Origin: Phaeosaccion multiseriatum
Taxonomy: Eukaryota > Ochrophyta, other classes
DNA length: 64,000 bases
Assembly: GCA_965112735.1 (NCBI GenBank)
Contig: OZ218954.1
Span: 2,728,001 to 2,792,000 of the forward strand
Reading direction: 5' to 3'
Program-made: the position numbers and the translations under genes
In this document: positions 10,909-43,441 of the stretch, piece after piece
Numbering within the stretch: position 1 is the first letter of the stretch
How the letters are laid out: each line of letters starts with the position of its first letter
The notes under the pieces: model-generated
Seen by the model: only the letters and a program-made list of their open reading frames with translations
The model's database searches: none
What the model was told of the DNA's origin: nothing

Positions 10909-11562
10909 TGAGTGGTCGTGGTGTTTAATGTACATAAAATAGATTTGATTTTGAGACGACAATAAGCCTACGATACCTGGAGCAAGGAAGCGAACTCCTT
11001 CCCCGGCCATCTCACCGCTCTCGGGGTATTTTTCTAAAAAAAAATCATCTCTGTACCTAAGCCTTCTCTGGACAGGTAGCCTCGTAGGCGTGAGAGCCAC
11101 ACAGCAGGGCCACAGCAGGGCATTCATCATACCGTGCGCGAAGAGCAACAATCCCCACGCCGGGAAGGCGGCCCTCATCAGAAAGAAGACTTGGGCGTGT
11201 GTGCGGCAGCCTTAAGCTGTGCGCTGTGGTGCCGTGATAAGAGCCCCTACGATAAGGCCTTTCTCCCTGGCTGTCCGCAAGTAAGTACGCTGCCTTCCCG
11301 CCTTCTCTCGGGAGCTTCGAGCCGCGGGGAGGTCTGATGGTCTGCTGTGGGCGGGGGGGGGGGGGGGTGGAGGGATCACAAATCGCAGCCACAGGCCGAA
11401 GATCGAGTCCCATTGCCGCCCTCAACAGAACCCTTCACCGACATGCAAGCCGACCAACACAACAAGCCTAAGCCTGCCTCGAAGAGCCGTGCAGCGCGTC
11501 TCCCTCCCTCTGCTGGACTGCTATCCGCGTCTCCCTATCCGTCCATGGACCCATGTACACAG
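10909..11562. other. Gap between RNase kappa-like and SFT2 genes
   Basis: No gene could be supported. A weak plus-strand two-part frame exists (about 11131-11280 ending at AA|GTAAGT, then 11386-11658), with a Cys-containing stretch (VCAAALSCALWC). It has no good start and its 3' part is antisense to the end of SFT2. A minus-strand frame at 11178-10750 begins with a hydrophobic leader but runs antisense into the RNase kappa-like exon. A G run lies at 11349-11366. Confidence 0.4.
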
Positions 11563-12528
11563 TTATCCAGAACTAGAGCTTCCTCCGCCGAAGCTGTCCT
11601 TGCAGCAACCGCAACACCAGTTTGTGACTGTGCGTCGGCCGTACGGAATGTAGGATAGCGAGTACCAGAGCGCGCAGCAGCACTGAATCAAGAGGAGGAA
11701 CAGCACCAGAAGCAGATGCGCCCCAGCCACGGCCGCCACAAACACGACGAGCAACATGATTAAGTATGCCGTTGTGGTGTATCGCCGGGTCTTGTGGAAC
11801 ATCTTCTTGCATTGCTTCTTGGGGCCAATGAGGAAGCCTGTCCCACACAGCACAATGGCGTTCCCAAAAACGTACAGCACGGCAAAGTTCCGGACGCCGT
11901 CGCCAGAGCCGTCGATGAGCATGAGGGTGCCCATGAAGGAGAGGATGTAGCCGCATGTCGCGCAGAAGGCAAAGCCAATAATTCGCTGATACGATAAGGG
12001 GCGGGGAGAGTCGGGGGGGGAGCGGTTGGTCGTGGGCAAGAGGCTTTGAGTGTTCAGGCCCCTCGTGTCCGTAAGGGACGGGGAGGGGGGGGCAGGTGGT
12101 GATAGGCAACAGGCTTGGAGTATTCACGTCCCTCATGCCCCATTCCTACACAGGCAAGAGGCTTGAAGTATTCACATCCCTCATGCCCCATTCCTACTCC
12201 TACACCCGCCAACCCCACACACGGCTCGCACTACACGCCCCTCCTCACTCTTGAACAACGAACAACCTGGACCCAAAAAGTGGCGTGGCTACACATCAGC
12301 AAACAGCGCAACAGACAGGCAGTGCTTCTCATCCATGTCCCTTACACTTACTTGAGTGTACGTGAGATTAGGGCAGATAGCACACATCTCGTCTGCGAAC
12401 GTGGGCTCTTGTCGCGTTATTCCTGGGATGTTCACAGACGGAAGCGAGAGGCCTGATCTGCTCGGCTCCGGCTCCCTCTTCCGCCCGGGGAACACATCCG
12501 CCCAGCCTCGTCCGCTCTGCTGGGACAT
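11563..12528 (-). CDS. SFT2: SFT2-family vesicle transport protein
   Basis: Two exons, 12528-12352 and 11985-11563, about 199 residues. The donor CAA|GTAAGT and acceptor ATCAG|CGA join in phase to give CPNLTYTQ-RIIGFAFC. Exon 2 carries the family core: four hydrophobic helices, FAVLYVFGNAIVLCGTGFLIGP, the KKQCKKMF turn, and the WYSLSYIPYGR signature before the last segment. SFT2 proteins are tetra-spanning Golgi and late-Golgi membrane proteins that help fusion of endosome-derived vesicles with the Golgi. The N-terminal 59 residues are cytosolic and variable, as usual. A Cys-rich, Gly/Ser-rich tail (CCGCC...GGGSSSS) is slightly unusual. The gene is head-to-head with DNAL1, 176 bp apart. Confidence 0.93.
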
Positions 12529-12704
12529 TCTGCTGCGGTACGGTAGGTGCTGGTGCTATGGGTTCAGCGAGAGAGTTATAAAGGCAGGGCCGGGTGAGCC
12601 TGCCCCGATTTAAAGCCTTACAAATGGCGTAGCCTGGAACACCACCACGCGAAACTACTCTCTGGGCAGTTAAGTTTGATCTAAGTTTGACACACGCGGC
12701 CGCC
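12529..12704. promoter_or_regulatory. Divergent promoter region, SFT2 / DNAL1
   Basis: Only 176 bp separate the two start codons, so both genes must share this control region. A TATA-like TTATAAAG lies at 12576-12583 on the plus strand, about 120 bp before the DNAL1 ATG. The box is a candidate only. A GCGGCCGCCATG context surrounds the DNAL1 start. Confidence 0.45.
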
Positions 12705-13704
12705 ATGTCTTGCAGTCAAGCCATCAAGAACTGGGAGGCGAAGAATGAGGGCGTCAGTGCTGAGGAGGCTACGCACATCAAGCTCTACGCGCAGATGCCG
12801 CCCATCACAAAGATGGACAACTCCCTCAACACGCTGAAGGCCTGCGAGTGAGTGAAGACCGATATATAACCCTAAAAATGGGAAGAGAGGAGGGGTGGGG
12901 CGTGGAGTGGATTGGCGGAGCAAAGAGTTGGAAGCAGTGTGTAGGGGAGTCCCTGACCGTGTCTCGGTTAGAAGCCAGTGTGGCTTGGAGGGGAGCTGGG
13001 TGGCGTGCTGCCAGCTGCTCTAGCTCACTCAGCCCTTCCCACCTCCTTCCTGTCCATGTCCCTCCCCCCACTACAGGCATTTATCACTGTCGACCAACTC
13101 TATTGACCGTATTATCCCATTAGCAGGCATGAAACAACTCAGAATATTATCCCTCAGCCGTAATGTCATCAAGAAGGTACGCGTTGCTTTGGGGGGGGGG
13201 GGGAGGGGGAGAGGGAGGAGTGAGGACTAGACCAAGAGAGCAACAAAACAAGCCAACGGAGAGAGGAAGGGCTTGGCAAAGACCAGCTGAGGGTCAGCTG
13301 AGAGAGACTCGGGCAACCCGCCCACTCCCACCACCCGCTAACCACTCCAACTTGTCCGACTCCAACAGATCGAGAAGCTCGACGACGTAGCGGAGACTCT
13401 GGAGGAGCTGTGGCTGTCCTACAACCAAATCTCCACCTTCGACGGCCTCGCCGGCCTGCCCAACCTGACGACGCTGTACATGAGCAACAACAAGATCAAG
13501 TCCTGGGCCGAGCTGGACAAGCTGGCCGCTCTCGAGAATCTCAAAGACATACTCCTGGTGGGCAACCCCATCTACGATGACATGAGCAAAGAGGAGGCCA
13601 GGATAGAGGTCCTCAGGCATCTGCCGCAGGTGCGTTCGTGACTCTCTTTGCCGAACATGATGTGACACGAACACGGCCGAGCGAGAGAGAGAGAGAGAGA
13701 GTGT

Positions 13705-13773
<69 letters not shown>

Positions 13774-13873
13774 CGCTCTCTCTCTCACACCCTCTCTCTC
13801 TCTCTCACTCTCTCTCTCTCACTCTCTCTCTCTCTCTGTCTGTCTCTCTCTCTTCTCTCTCCGTCTCTGTCTG

Positions 13874-13905
<32 letters not shown>

Positions 13906-14107
13906 CTCTCTCTGTCTGTCTCTCTCTCTGTCTCTCTCTCTCTCGCTCGCAGCGACAAACCAAAGAGCATCATTATTATGGCTGACCCTCCATGCGCCCC
14001 CTTCCCTCCCCTCCCACCGCCGCCGTGCCTCCCCTTAGGTGCACAAGATTGACGGAGACATGGTCAAGCCGTCGGAGAGAGAAGCTGCAGCCCCGGTGGA
14101 GGGGTAG
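12705..14107 (+). CDS. DNAL1: Dynein axonemal light chain 1 (LC1), leucine-rich repeat protein
   Basis: Four exons: 12705-12847, 13077-13176, 13369-13629 and 14039-14107, exactly 190 residues, the usual length of the family. The N-terminal helix is followed by IKLYAQMPPITKMD and successive leucine-rich repeats (HLSLSTNSIDRI, LRILSLSRNVIKK, LEELWLSYNQIS, LTTLYMSNNKIK), then the LVGNPIYDD cap and KIDGDMVKPSE tail. LC1 binds the motor domain of the outer-arm dynein heavy chain at its microtubule-binding end and is specific to motile cilia. Intron 3 holds a 250-bp CT microsatellite. The similarity to metazoan and algal LC1 is strong along the full length. Confidence 0.97.
13681..13951 (+). repeat. 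CT/GA microsatellite in DNAL1 intron 3
   Basis: A short GA run (13684-13700) switches at GTGTAG to an almost continuous CT tract with CTGT and CTCG interruptions. The tract ends about 90 bases before the exon 4 acceptor. Confidence 0.95.
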
Positions 14108-14278
14108 ACAAACAACACCACAAAAGGATGCTCTCACACATTTGTCAATAATACTATACATGTCATCTTTTCCTTATTAAAATTATAATTATAAACAAGA
14201 CAACAAGAAATAACAAAAAAGTCTCGCCTGCCAAGCTACCGCCCAGCAGCTGCCCACCGCTCTGCAGCGTGTTTCAGC
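14108..14278. terminator. Convergent 3' flank of DNAL1 and the giant membrane protein gene
   Basis: This 171-bp stretch separates the two stop codons. It contains an AT-rich segment (ATTAAAATTATAATTATAAA at 14177-14196), the most AT-rich stretch nearby. It may supply polyadenylation signals to both strands. No canonical AATAAA is obvious. Confidence 0.35.
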
Positions 14279-36054
<21,776 letters not shown>

Positions 36055-36120
36055 ACGTAGAATTTGGGTATTGAGGAAGGAAGGAAGGAAGGGGGATATT
36101 TCGATGGCAGCAGATGACAT

Positions 36121-36186
36121 GTATATCCCTCTCCCCCCCCCTTAGATAAAAATGAAGCCTATGTAAGGGAATCATTGTGCACAGCC
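36121..36186. promoter_or_regulatory. Very short divergent promoter, giant gene / TFB2
   Basis: Between the two outermost ATGs (36120 on minus, 36187 on plus) lie only 66 bp; from the inner ATG at 36054 the gap is 132 bp. The interval has a C run (36133-36141) and TAGATAAAAATG but no clear TATA box. The 5' UTRs must be very short or the two transcripts overlap at their 5' ends. Confidence 0.5.
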
Positions 36187-37432
36187 ATGACCGAAGCTTC
36201 CAGGAGCATGCTTGGGCAAGGGGGAGACGACGAGAACATCTTCGGCTTCATCCAGAGCCTTCCGCACGAGGCGCTCGATGCACTGTACGAGGTAGGATCA
36301 GAGGTAGAAAAGAGAGTGATTAACGAGCGACCTCTCCCGCTCCTTTGCCAATCCAACTCTTACTTACTTACGCGCATCGATCGGGGACAGGGTCGGCCTG
36401 GAGAAGAAGATGGAGGGGCCGGGGTGTGGACTTGCCGCGCCGTGCTCCAGTCTCTGCCACCTCTGAGCAAGCAGTATGTCATGCGGCTGCTCTCTGTGGA
36501 CCGATACGTGGAGTGTGACATGCTCAAGGGCTGGATCGCGGAGGGCTACGACAGAGTCCACAAGGAGGCCCTAAGGAAGCTCTTGCAATTGAGGGTGATG
36601 CTGCAAAACCCCAAGGCTGCCTCCCAACTGCGCCTCAATCCCAAGTTCCAAGTCAGCCTCACCAAGGCACTCTGCTCCACACAGCGGGCGCCTTGGAGAA
36701 ACGTCAATTTGAAGTGGGTAGTGTTGATTGGCGAAGGGAGAGCGAGGTCACATACTATCCACCCACCACATCCATCCACCCCAGAAGCTCTAGTCTTCAT
36801 GCTCGGGCCTTGGACGTATGCGTCTCCCGGCCCATACAGCTTCAACAGTACTACTCGTACTACTCCTCCTCTTTCCCTCACCCACCAACTCTCTTCCCTC
36901 GTCTCTCCCCTCTCTAAAGGCCGGATAAATCACCCCCCGCGGTGTCCAAGATTGAGGCTGACATGCACCGCAAGTGGAACAGTGTGCTTCACTACCTCGT
37001 GGGGTAAGAAGAAAGGGGAAGAAAGATGCGATGATGAGACTAGACTGCGCCGGTGTGGCCGGAGCCCACCAGGCGCGAGGGACAGATAAACGGAGGGAGC
37101 AGGAGGGAGGGGGGGGGGGGGGGGCAGGGGGGGCAGGGCAGGGCAAGGAGCGGAGGAGGAGTACGAGGGCGAGGGAGGGGGGAGGGCCGTGAGGAGGAGA
37201 GCAGCAAGAGGAGACTGCACTACTGTGCATGGGCTCTTCATCCTTCGATCGATCGCCCCATCTCTGAACGAGTGCACTCCTGCCCGCTCCTGCGTCGACG
37301 AACAGAGCCTCTGTCTAACTCCGTCCCCCCTCCTCCGCCCGCTCCCTTCAAATCGTTGCATCATGACCCCCCTGCTGACGACGCGGTATGTACGCATACC
37401 ACACACACACACGCACACGAACACGCACACAC

Positions 37433-37464
<32 letters not shown>

Positions 37465-37474
37465 GAACACGCAC

Positions 37475-37527
<53 letters not shown>

Positions 37528-37984
37528 TCTAACCCGTCTGAGAGCGGCGTGCCGGAGCCTCCCCCTGTGGTGATCGACTTCATGGTGCAAGCAGAGCTCA
37601 TGCGAGACACGGCGGGGGGCATGAGCATCACCAACAAGGGGTACGAGTTCATGCTCAAGGACATTCACATGCAGGTATGTTACGTATAGTCTTACGTATT
37701 CTTACGTGTTGTTACGATCGTCGGTCTTGGGTCGTTCGGGCACATGTCATTATCCATTGTAAGGACAAGAGGAGGGGAGAAGAGAGGAAGAAGGAACGCC
37801 CGCCCCCCTCGGCTCTCGCTCCGCTGCCCCACCCTACCCCTTCCAAAGCATTCATGCCCCCCCCCTCCCGTGTGGGGTAGCAGCAGCAGCAGCAGCAGCG
37901 GCAGCAGCGGCAGCAGCAGCAGCAGCGGCAGCAGTAGCTGGTGCATTGGGCTGCTTTGAGTAGACTGGGCATTCGTGTCAGACA

Positions 37985-38018
<34 letters not shown>

Positions 38019-40496
38019 GCAGCCGAATGCTTGCCCCTGCCCCTGCTTGCCCCTGCTTGCCTCTGCCGCTCTCGTCACCCACCCTCATGGGCCTCGTTTG
38101 TCCTCGCCTGCTCATGCGCCTGCCCATATGCCTGCCTATATGCCTGCCTACATGCATGCCTACATGCCTGCCCCTATGCCTTGCCTATATGCCTGCTCAT
38201 ACGCCTGCCCATATGCCTGCCTATATGCTTGCCCATATCCCTGCCTATATGCCTGCCCATACTCAGGCCTGGCTGTTCGTGCTGGCTCTCATGCGCAAAT
38301 ACGGGCAAGAGAACGAATCCATGGTGCGAGACGACCTCCTGAGCTTCCTCTTTCAACTCTCTTACTGCAAGGTCGGTGGACAGGCGGCGGCAAGGGAGGG
38401 AAGGAGGGAAGGAGGGAGGCAGTCTTTCTGTCTGTCTGTCTCTCTCCTGTCCTCTCTCTCTCTTTCTATTCCTCTCGTCTCTCTCTCTCTCTCTCCCCCT
38501 CTACTCTCGGTGGGTGGGCGAAGGGACGGAGGGAGACCGCATTGCCTTTTGGCCCTCGCCTGCACACTACCAGCGAGGCCAACACATCCACGCTCTTGTC
38601 GATGAGAGCTCAACGCTTCCTTGACCTGACATCCCCTTTCAACCGTTTCATCTCGCCGCAACAGGTGGGCGACGACTACCCAAAAGGGTCTCTTACAGCC
38701 ATACAGCAGAGGCTCATGGAGGACTTTGTCAGCTTGGGTATCCTTTTCCAAAGGAAGCCCAAGTCCAGCCGCTTCTACCCCACCCCCATTGCGGTCAACC
38801 TCATCTTCGGCTCGTCCTCAGGTTGGCCGCTCACCCCCCCCCCCTGCTTGCCGCTTTCGTCTTTGGCAAACGGCGCTATTTCACTCTTTTGTGTAGTGCA
38901 TTGCTTGGCATGGCTGAGACACTTTGCTCAGTGAAACTGGTCGGTCTCTCAGTCTCTCTCTCTCTCTCTCTCTGTGTGTTTCCCTCGCTCGTCGTCTCCC
39001 TCTCCCCTCCCCTCCCCACCTCTCTCTTGTGAATCCTACAGGGCCTTCCCTAGCCACCGTCCAGCAGCAAGCACGCCAGCAGATCAGCCGAGGGGCTGCC
39101 GCCGGGCCCTTGGCAGGCAGCCTCAGCGGAAGCAGCACCAAGGTCAGCAGCAGCAGCGTCAAGCACCTCTCCTCGGTGATGACCATCATCATTGAGACCA
39201 ACTTCCAGGTACGAGGGGTAGGCGGTGGGTACATACAGCTCCTCCTCCTCCTCCTCCTCCTCCTCCTCCTCCTCCTCCTCCTCAAAGGCCGGCCGTGGAC
39301 ATGCGAAGGCGCTGTTTTTCTCTATTTCTCTCTTTCTCTCTCACTCTCTTCTCCCTTACTCTCTTCCACCCTCTTTGCTCTCTATCCCTCTCCTCGTCTA
39401 GTGCGGCACACCCCACACACTCCACAACCGCATACGTACGCATACGTACGCGCCGTCTCTACTTTGTTCTTGCCCTCCCCTCCCTCCTCCTCAGCAACCC
39501 TCTTGCTCGCTTGACCTCTCTTTTGCTTCTATTGCTTCTATTGTAGGTGGTGGCGTACACGAGCAGCAATCTTCATATGGCCATGCTCAGCCTCTTCGTT
39601 AGCCTCAGGTGGGAGGGAGGGGAAGAGGGAGGGGAGGGAGGGGAAGAGGGAGGGTCGGAAGGAGGGACGGACGGACGGGTGGATGAATGGATGGATGGAT
39701 GGATGGATGGTGTAAGGGAGGGAGAGGGTGCTGCATCGCGAGGGGAGGGAGCCCCCCCCCAACCCTTCCGTCGTACGATGGCTCCTCCACAGGGTCTGAT
39801 CATGGGAGGCAGAGCATGAAAGGGTCTCGGCTGGCCTTGACACACACCCCTAGACACCTCTGCTAGCGGCGGCGTGGCACGGAAAGGTTTCTCTCTCTCC
39901 CCCCTCTCATTGAAGCGTACGATTTCCCATGCCTCGCTTCGGGGGGTCTTCTCCTCTCCTTCTCTCCTGTCCTTCTCCTCCTCCTCCTCCTCCTCCTCCT
40001 CCTCCTCCTCCTCCTTCTCCTCCTCCTCCTCCTCCTCCTCCTCCTCCTCCTCCTCCTCCTCCTCCTCCTCCTCCTCCTCCTCCTCCTCCTCCTCCTCCTC
40101 CTCACCCAGGTGTCGCCTGCCGAACATGATTACGGGTGTGCTCACAAGAGACAGCATCCGCAAGGCCCTGATCACAGGTAGATGGGCAAAGTGTGGGAGG
40201 AAGAGGGGGGGGGGGGAGGGAAGGAAGATGAGGAAGGAGCAGCCGGAGAAGTAGACATGCCCTCACCACTCTCACATCGTGTGGGATCCCCTGCGCTGCC
40301 CACATTTCTCACACGCTTCTCTCCTCTCTTGTCCTCTTCTCTCTCCTCTTCTGTCCTTCGTGAATTGGAGTTCAGGCATTTCTGCCCGTCAAATCTTGGA
40401 TTTCCTGACGTGGCACGCGCACCCATCCATCACGAGCAGAAGCCCTATAGTGCCTGAAAACATCGCCGATCAGATCTTACTCTGGGAGAGGGTGAG

Positions 40497-40527
<31 letters not shown>

Positions 40528-40625
40528 GTGTGTGCCCCTCTCCCCCCGCCCGTTCGCCCCGTCGCTCGCCCGCTCGCCCTGTTTCTGCCCTTTGTCCTTC
40601 GTCCTTGGCCACTTCCAAGTGTTTT

Positions 40626-40690
<65 letters not shown>

Positions 40691-41446
40691 CCTACACGGC
40701 TCGGAGGAGCAGGCTGACGTGGTACTCTGCTTTGGTGTGTCGCTGTGTCTTGTCTCCTGTGTGCCTGATTGATTGCTCTTGCTCTTACACCTGCCCCTTC
40801 CCCTCCTGCCTCCTGCCTCAGGAGCGGAGCCGAGTTCGCTTCGACAAGGGCGTGCTCATCAGCTTGACAGGTGAGTGAGTCTTGATGCGTCCAGCGCTTT
40901 GTTTTTGCTGTGTGTGCGGCGCTCTGTTCAGCCCCCACGGGAACAAAGTCAGTCCACCGCGGCACTATCTCCTCTCTACCTCTCTACCTCCCTTCATCTC
41001 TCCCTTTCTACCTCCCTTCCTCTCCACCTTTCCACCTTTCTTCCTATGCATCTCTCTCTCCCTTTCTACCTTCCTTCTCCTCTCTCGCCATCGCGTCTTG
41101 TAGCGTGTCTTAGAAAGCCCTGCTTCCTCTATTACTACTCCTCCCACCGCGTTACTATTACTACTACTCCCACTGTCGTAGTTGTTTAGTACTGTAGTGC
41201 ATCGTCTTCTGCTCTGTAAAGTGAGTGGCAACAGTCCCCTAACCGCCCGCCCATCCATCCGTCTGTCTGCCTGTCTGTCTGCCTGTCTGTCTGTCTGTCT
41301 GCCTGTCTGTCTGTCTGCCTGTCTGTCTATCTGTCTGTCTGCCTGTCTGTCTGCCTGTCTGTCTGCTTGTCTGTCTTGTCTGTCTATCTGTCTGTCTGCC
41401 TGTCTGTCTGTCTGTCTGCTTGTCTGTCTTGTCTGTCTGTCTGTCG

Positions 41447-41490
<44 letters not shown>

Positions 41491-41795
41491 GTCTGTCTCT
41501 CTGTCTATCTGTCTATCTGCCTGTCCGTCTATCTGCCTGTCTGTCTGTCTGTCTGTCTGTCGACCCGTCAGGCTCGTCCGAGGAGAACTTCGCCAGCGTT
41601 GTTTCCTATGCGTATTCGCTCGAAGTGCCCGCTCCGAAGACGGCGACGGGGGGGTCAGTGCCCGACAGCTCCAGCGTGGCGCAGGGCGGGCACCTGTGGT
41701 CAAGTGTGGAGAACAGAGTGCTTATCTGCACCCCGGCCACCAAGAAACAGATCGAAAGCTACGCCAACAACTTGCTCAGCAAGAGGGATGACTGA
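36187..41795 (+). CDS. TFB2: TFIIH core subunit TFB2 / p52 (GTF2H4)
   Basis: Twelve exons: 36187-36291, 36391-36713, 36920-37003, 37527-37674, 38267-38371, 38665-38821, 39042-39208, 39547-39608, 40110-40177, 40376-40491, 40822-40870 and 41572-41795; about 535 residues, all phases closing. Similarity to human p52 runs the whole length: KQYVMRLLSVDRY, WNSVLHYLVG, DFMVQAELM, LLSFLFQLSY, LGILFQRK with RFYPTPIAVNL, TIIIETNFQVVAYT, NMITGVLTRDSI, ARQILDFLTWHAHP, IADQILLWERERSRVRF, and ENRVLICTPATKKQI at the end. TFB2 anchors and stimulates the XPB helicase in TFIIH, acting in RNA polymerase II promoter opening and nucleotide excision repair. It is about 70 residues longer than the human protein, mainly a Gln/Ser-rich insert in exon 7 and extra C-terminal residues. 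Exon 2's start is the least certain join. Confidence 0.96.
37390..37525 (+). repeat. (CA)n array forming a 3' splice site of TFB2
   Basis: About 135 bp of CA with CG and GA interruptions runs directly into the acceptor ACACAG|A of exon 4, with no conventional pyrimidine tract between. Confidence 0.93.
38108..38262 (+). repeat. 12-bp minisatellite (TGCCTATATGCC-type)
   Basis: Units CCTGCCTATATG and CCTGCCCATATG repeat about 12 times just before the exon 5 acceptor of TFB2. A short array of the same unit occurs at 42824-42860. Confidence 0.92.
39966..40103 (+). repeat. (CTC)n array in TFB2 intron 8
   Basis: About 43 CTC units with two interruptions, ending six bases from the exon 9 acceptor CACCCAG|G. 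A shorter (CTC)n run lies at 39240-39282 in intron 7, and a (CT)n run at 40630-40688 in intron 10. Confidence 0.95.
41258..41562 (+). repeat. (TCTG)n array in the last intron of TFB2
   Basis: CTGT tetranucleotides with TCTA, TGCC and CTTG variants end right before the acceptor GACCCGTCAG|GC of exon 12. The same motif is far longer at 58508-59583. Confidence 0.95.
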
Positions 41796-42144
41796 AGTAA
41801 GGAACAACACAAAGTCAGGTTCAGCCACAGCCATAACGAGGCTCCTCCTCCCCCTCCACCAGCGGTCTGGCAGAGCGCTGTGCAGAGAGCTCAGTAGCAA
41901 GGACTCACACGCTGTATCCTTCAGACGACCAACCTCTATACCAGAGCTGCCGACCCCATATGCGGCAGCAGCAACAGCCGCCCTCCGAAAGTTCGTCGGG
42001 GATTTCAACGAACGCCAAGCGGAAATGACGCTGCGGTACCACGCATATCATATGGTAGAGAGTCGTTTGCTCCGTCTGAAGGAGACGGAGAAGAGCGCTC
42101 ACCAGCAGCAAGGGCCTAAGGAGGCACGGAACATACACGGCTAG
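41788..42144 (+). CDS. Small ORF overlapping the TFB2 stop codon, unknown
   Basis: ATG at 41788 opens 118 codons in a different frame, overlapping the TFB2 stop by eight bases. The composition from about residue 45 looks protein-like: IPELPTPYAAAATAALRKF, then NERQAEMTLRYHAYHMVESRL with amphipathic character, then a Gln/Lys-rich end. No family recognised. It could be a separate small gene whose true start is downstream, an alternative 3' exon, or chance. Confidence 0.35.
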   Translation: MTEVRNNTKSGSATAITRLLLPLHQRSGRALCRELSSKDSHAVSFRRPTSIPELPTPYAAAATAALRKFVGDFNERQAEMTLRYHAYHMVESRLLRLKETEKSAHQQQGPKEARNIHG

Positions 42145-42149
42145 CGCAC

Positions 42150-42255
42150 CCAGGCCTGCCTCTGGTGTGCTGCCTCTGGCTTGCTGCCTCTGGTGTGCTG
42201 CCTCTGGTGTGCTGCCTCTGGTGTGCTGCCTCTGGTGTGCTGCCTCTGGTCTTGC
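42150..42255 (+). repeat. 14-bp tandem repeat (CTGCCTCTGGTGTG)
   Basis: Six to seven copies with slight variants (CTTGCTGCCTCTGG) between the two small ORFs; not preserved as a reading frame. Confidence 0.92.
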
Positions 42256-42277
42256 TGCCTCTGCGCTGTGGGACACC

Positions 42278-42622
42278 ATGGCGCTCAAGAGGCAGCGAGC
42301 GAGCAGCTACTTTGCCCTTCACGACTTCGCTCTGAGCACAAGCCAGGTGTCCGAGCTGGAGCGACACACCGCGGCCTTTGTGCGCTTGCTGGAGGGTGCG
42401 TACAACACTCACATCACCTTCACCATGGTCTGTGCACCTCCCGATCAGCAGCAGCAGCAGCAGGAGCGCGCCTTGCCCGGGCAAGTTTGGGCTCCGCGCG
42501 GGCAGACGGGCCAGACGCTGCACCGCATTAGCTTGGCGCTCTATGCGGTCGCGGCGTTGGCGTGTGCTGCGGGTGCAGGGTGGCAAGCCTTTTCAAGGTA
42601 CTGGTCCAAGCGCAAGTATTGA
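42278..42622 (+). CDS. Small protein with C-terminal membrane helix, unknown
   Basis: A single ORF of 114 codons begins at ATG 42278. It has a polar N-terminal half (ASSYFALHDFALSTSQVSEL), a short Gln run encoded by CAG repeats, and then LHRISLALYAVAALACAAGA as a likely transmembrane helix with a basic end (SRYWSKRKY). The tail-anchored layout suggests an endomembrane or mitochondrial outer membrane protein. No family recognised, and no intron needed. Confidence 0.45.
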   Translation: MALKRQRASSYFALHDFALSTSQVSELERHTAAFVRLLEGAYNTHITFTMVCAPPDQQQQQQERALPGQVWAPRGQTGQTLHRISLALYAVAALACAAGAGWQAFSRYWSKRKY

Positions 42623-43441
42623 AGCAGAAATATTACTGTACCCACGCTTTACATTGTGTTGAGGCGGCGCTGCCTGTCGTAGTGCCAGAACAAATGAACA
42701 AGCCCTTAGCGAACAGCGAGCGAGCTTGAGCATGAAGACACACACACACACACACTCACACACACACTCACACACTCACACACACACACACACACACAAT
42801 ACCACACGCCCGAGTGCCTGCCCATATGCCTGCCCATATGCCTGCCCATATGCCTGCCAATGTCTTGTAGAGTAGCTCGTCCCGGCCCAGGCCTCGAGGG
42901 AACTTTGCATGAAACGCCTCAGCAATGGCCTCAGCCTCACCACTGCCATCCATTCCAATCTTTCGGAGGTGTATCGACCTCGTATGTAACGTACGAGACA
43001 AAAGACAAAAGCCCTTCCAGTTCAGTTTATATATTGAAATGGAGTCGGTATCGAAGTTTCTGTGGCAACAGCTCTTCCGCCAGGCAGCCCGAATCTGAAA
43101 CTCTGTGTGCGGCCGCACAAGGAGAGTGCGTACTTTTATAATAGTACGTAGTAGTTAGTTACGGATGAAGGAATCCTGGGGGTGAATGAGCCAAGCTAAA
43201 GTCATCCGTGCATGGCACCCTGTGGCATAGGCACCTAGGCAATAATTGGGTGCTATCATCTATGGCACAAAAGAGACCTTTTCGAAAAGAAGGAAAGGTG
43301 GCGCTTTTTACACAACAATGAGAGGGAGAGAGAGAGCGAGAGAGAGATGGATGGGGAGGGGGAGAGAGAGGGAAAGAAAAGGATTGATTGATTCATCACC
43401 AGCCCCATCCTATCCATCCACTGCCATCCACTGCCATCCCA
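42623..43441. other. Gap between small ORF and ABC1K 3' end
   Basis: Holds a CA array (42737-42798), a short copy of the TGCCCATATGCC repeat (42824-42860) and a GA-rich stretch (43318-43375). A minus-strand frame (43118-42768) has a protein-like part (AIAEAFHAKFPRGLGRDELL) but runs into the repeats and has no splice partner. Sequence just before 43442 is the 3' flank of the kinase gene. Confidence 0.45.

Noticed and set aside
10750-11178. Minus-strand ORF with hydrophobic, plastid-leader-like start
   Set aside because: It runs antisense into the RNase kappa-like exon and ends in Trp/Arg runs; no downstream exon or family match supports it.
11134-11658. Possible two-exon plus-strand gene with a Cys-rich first exon
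   Set aside because: The frame starts at GTG without an upstream ATG or acceptor, and the second part is antisense to the conserved end of SFT2.
42768-43118. Minus-strand ORF with a protein-like segment
   Set aside because: Its C-terminus is the TGCCCATATGCC and CA repeats and no splice partner was found; kept only as a note in the gap entry.
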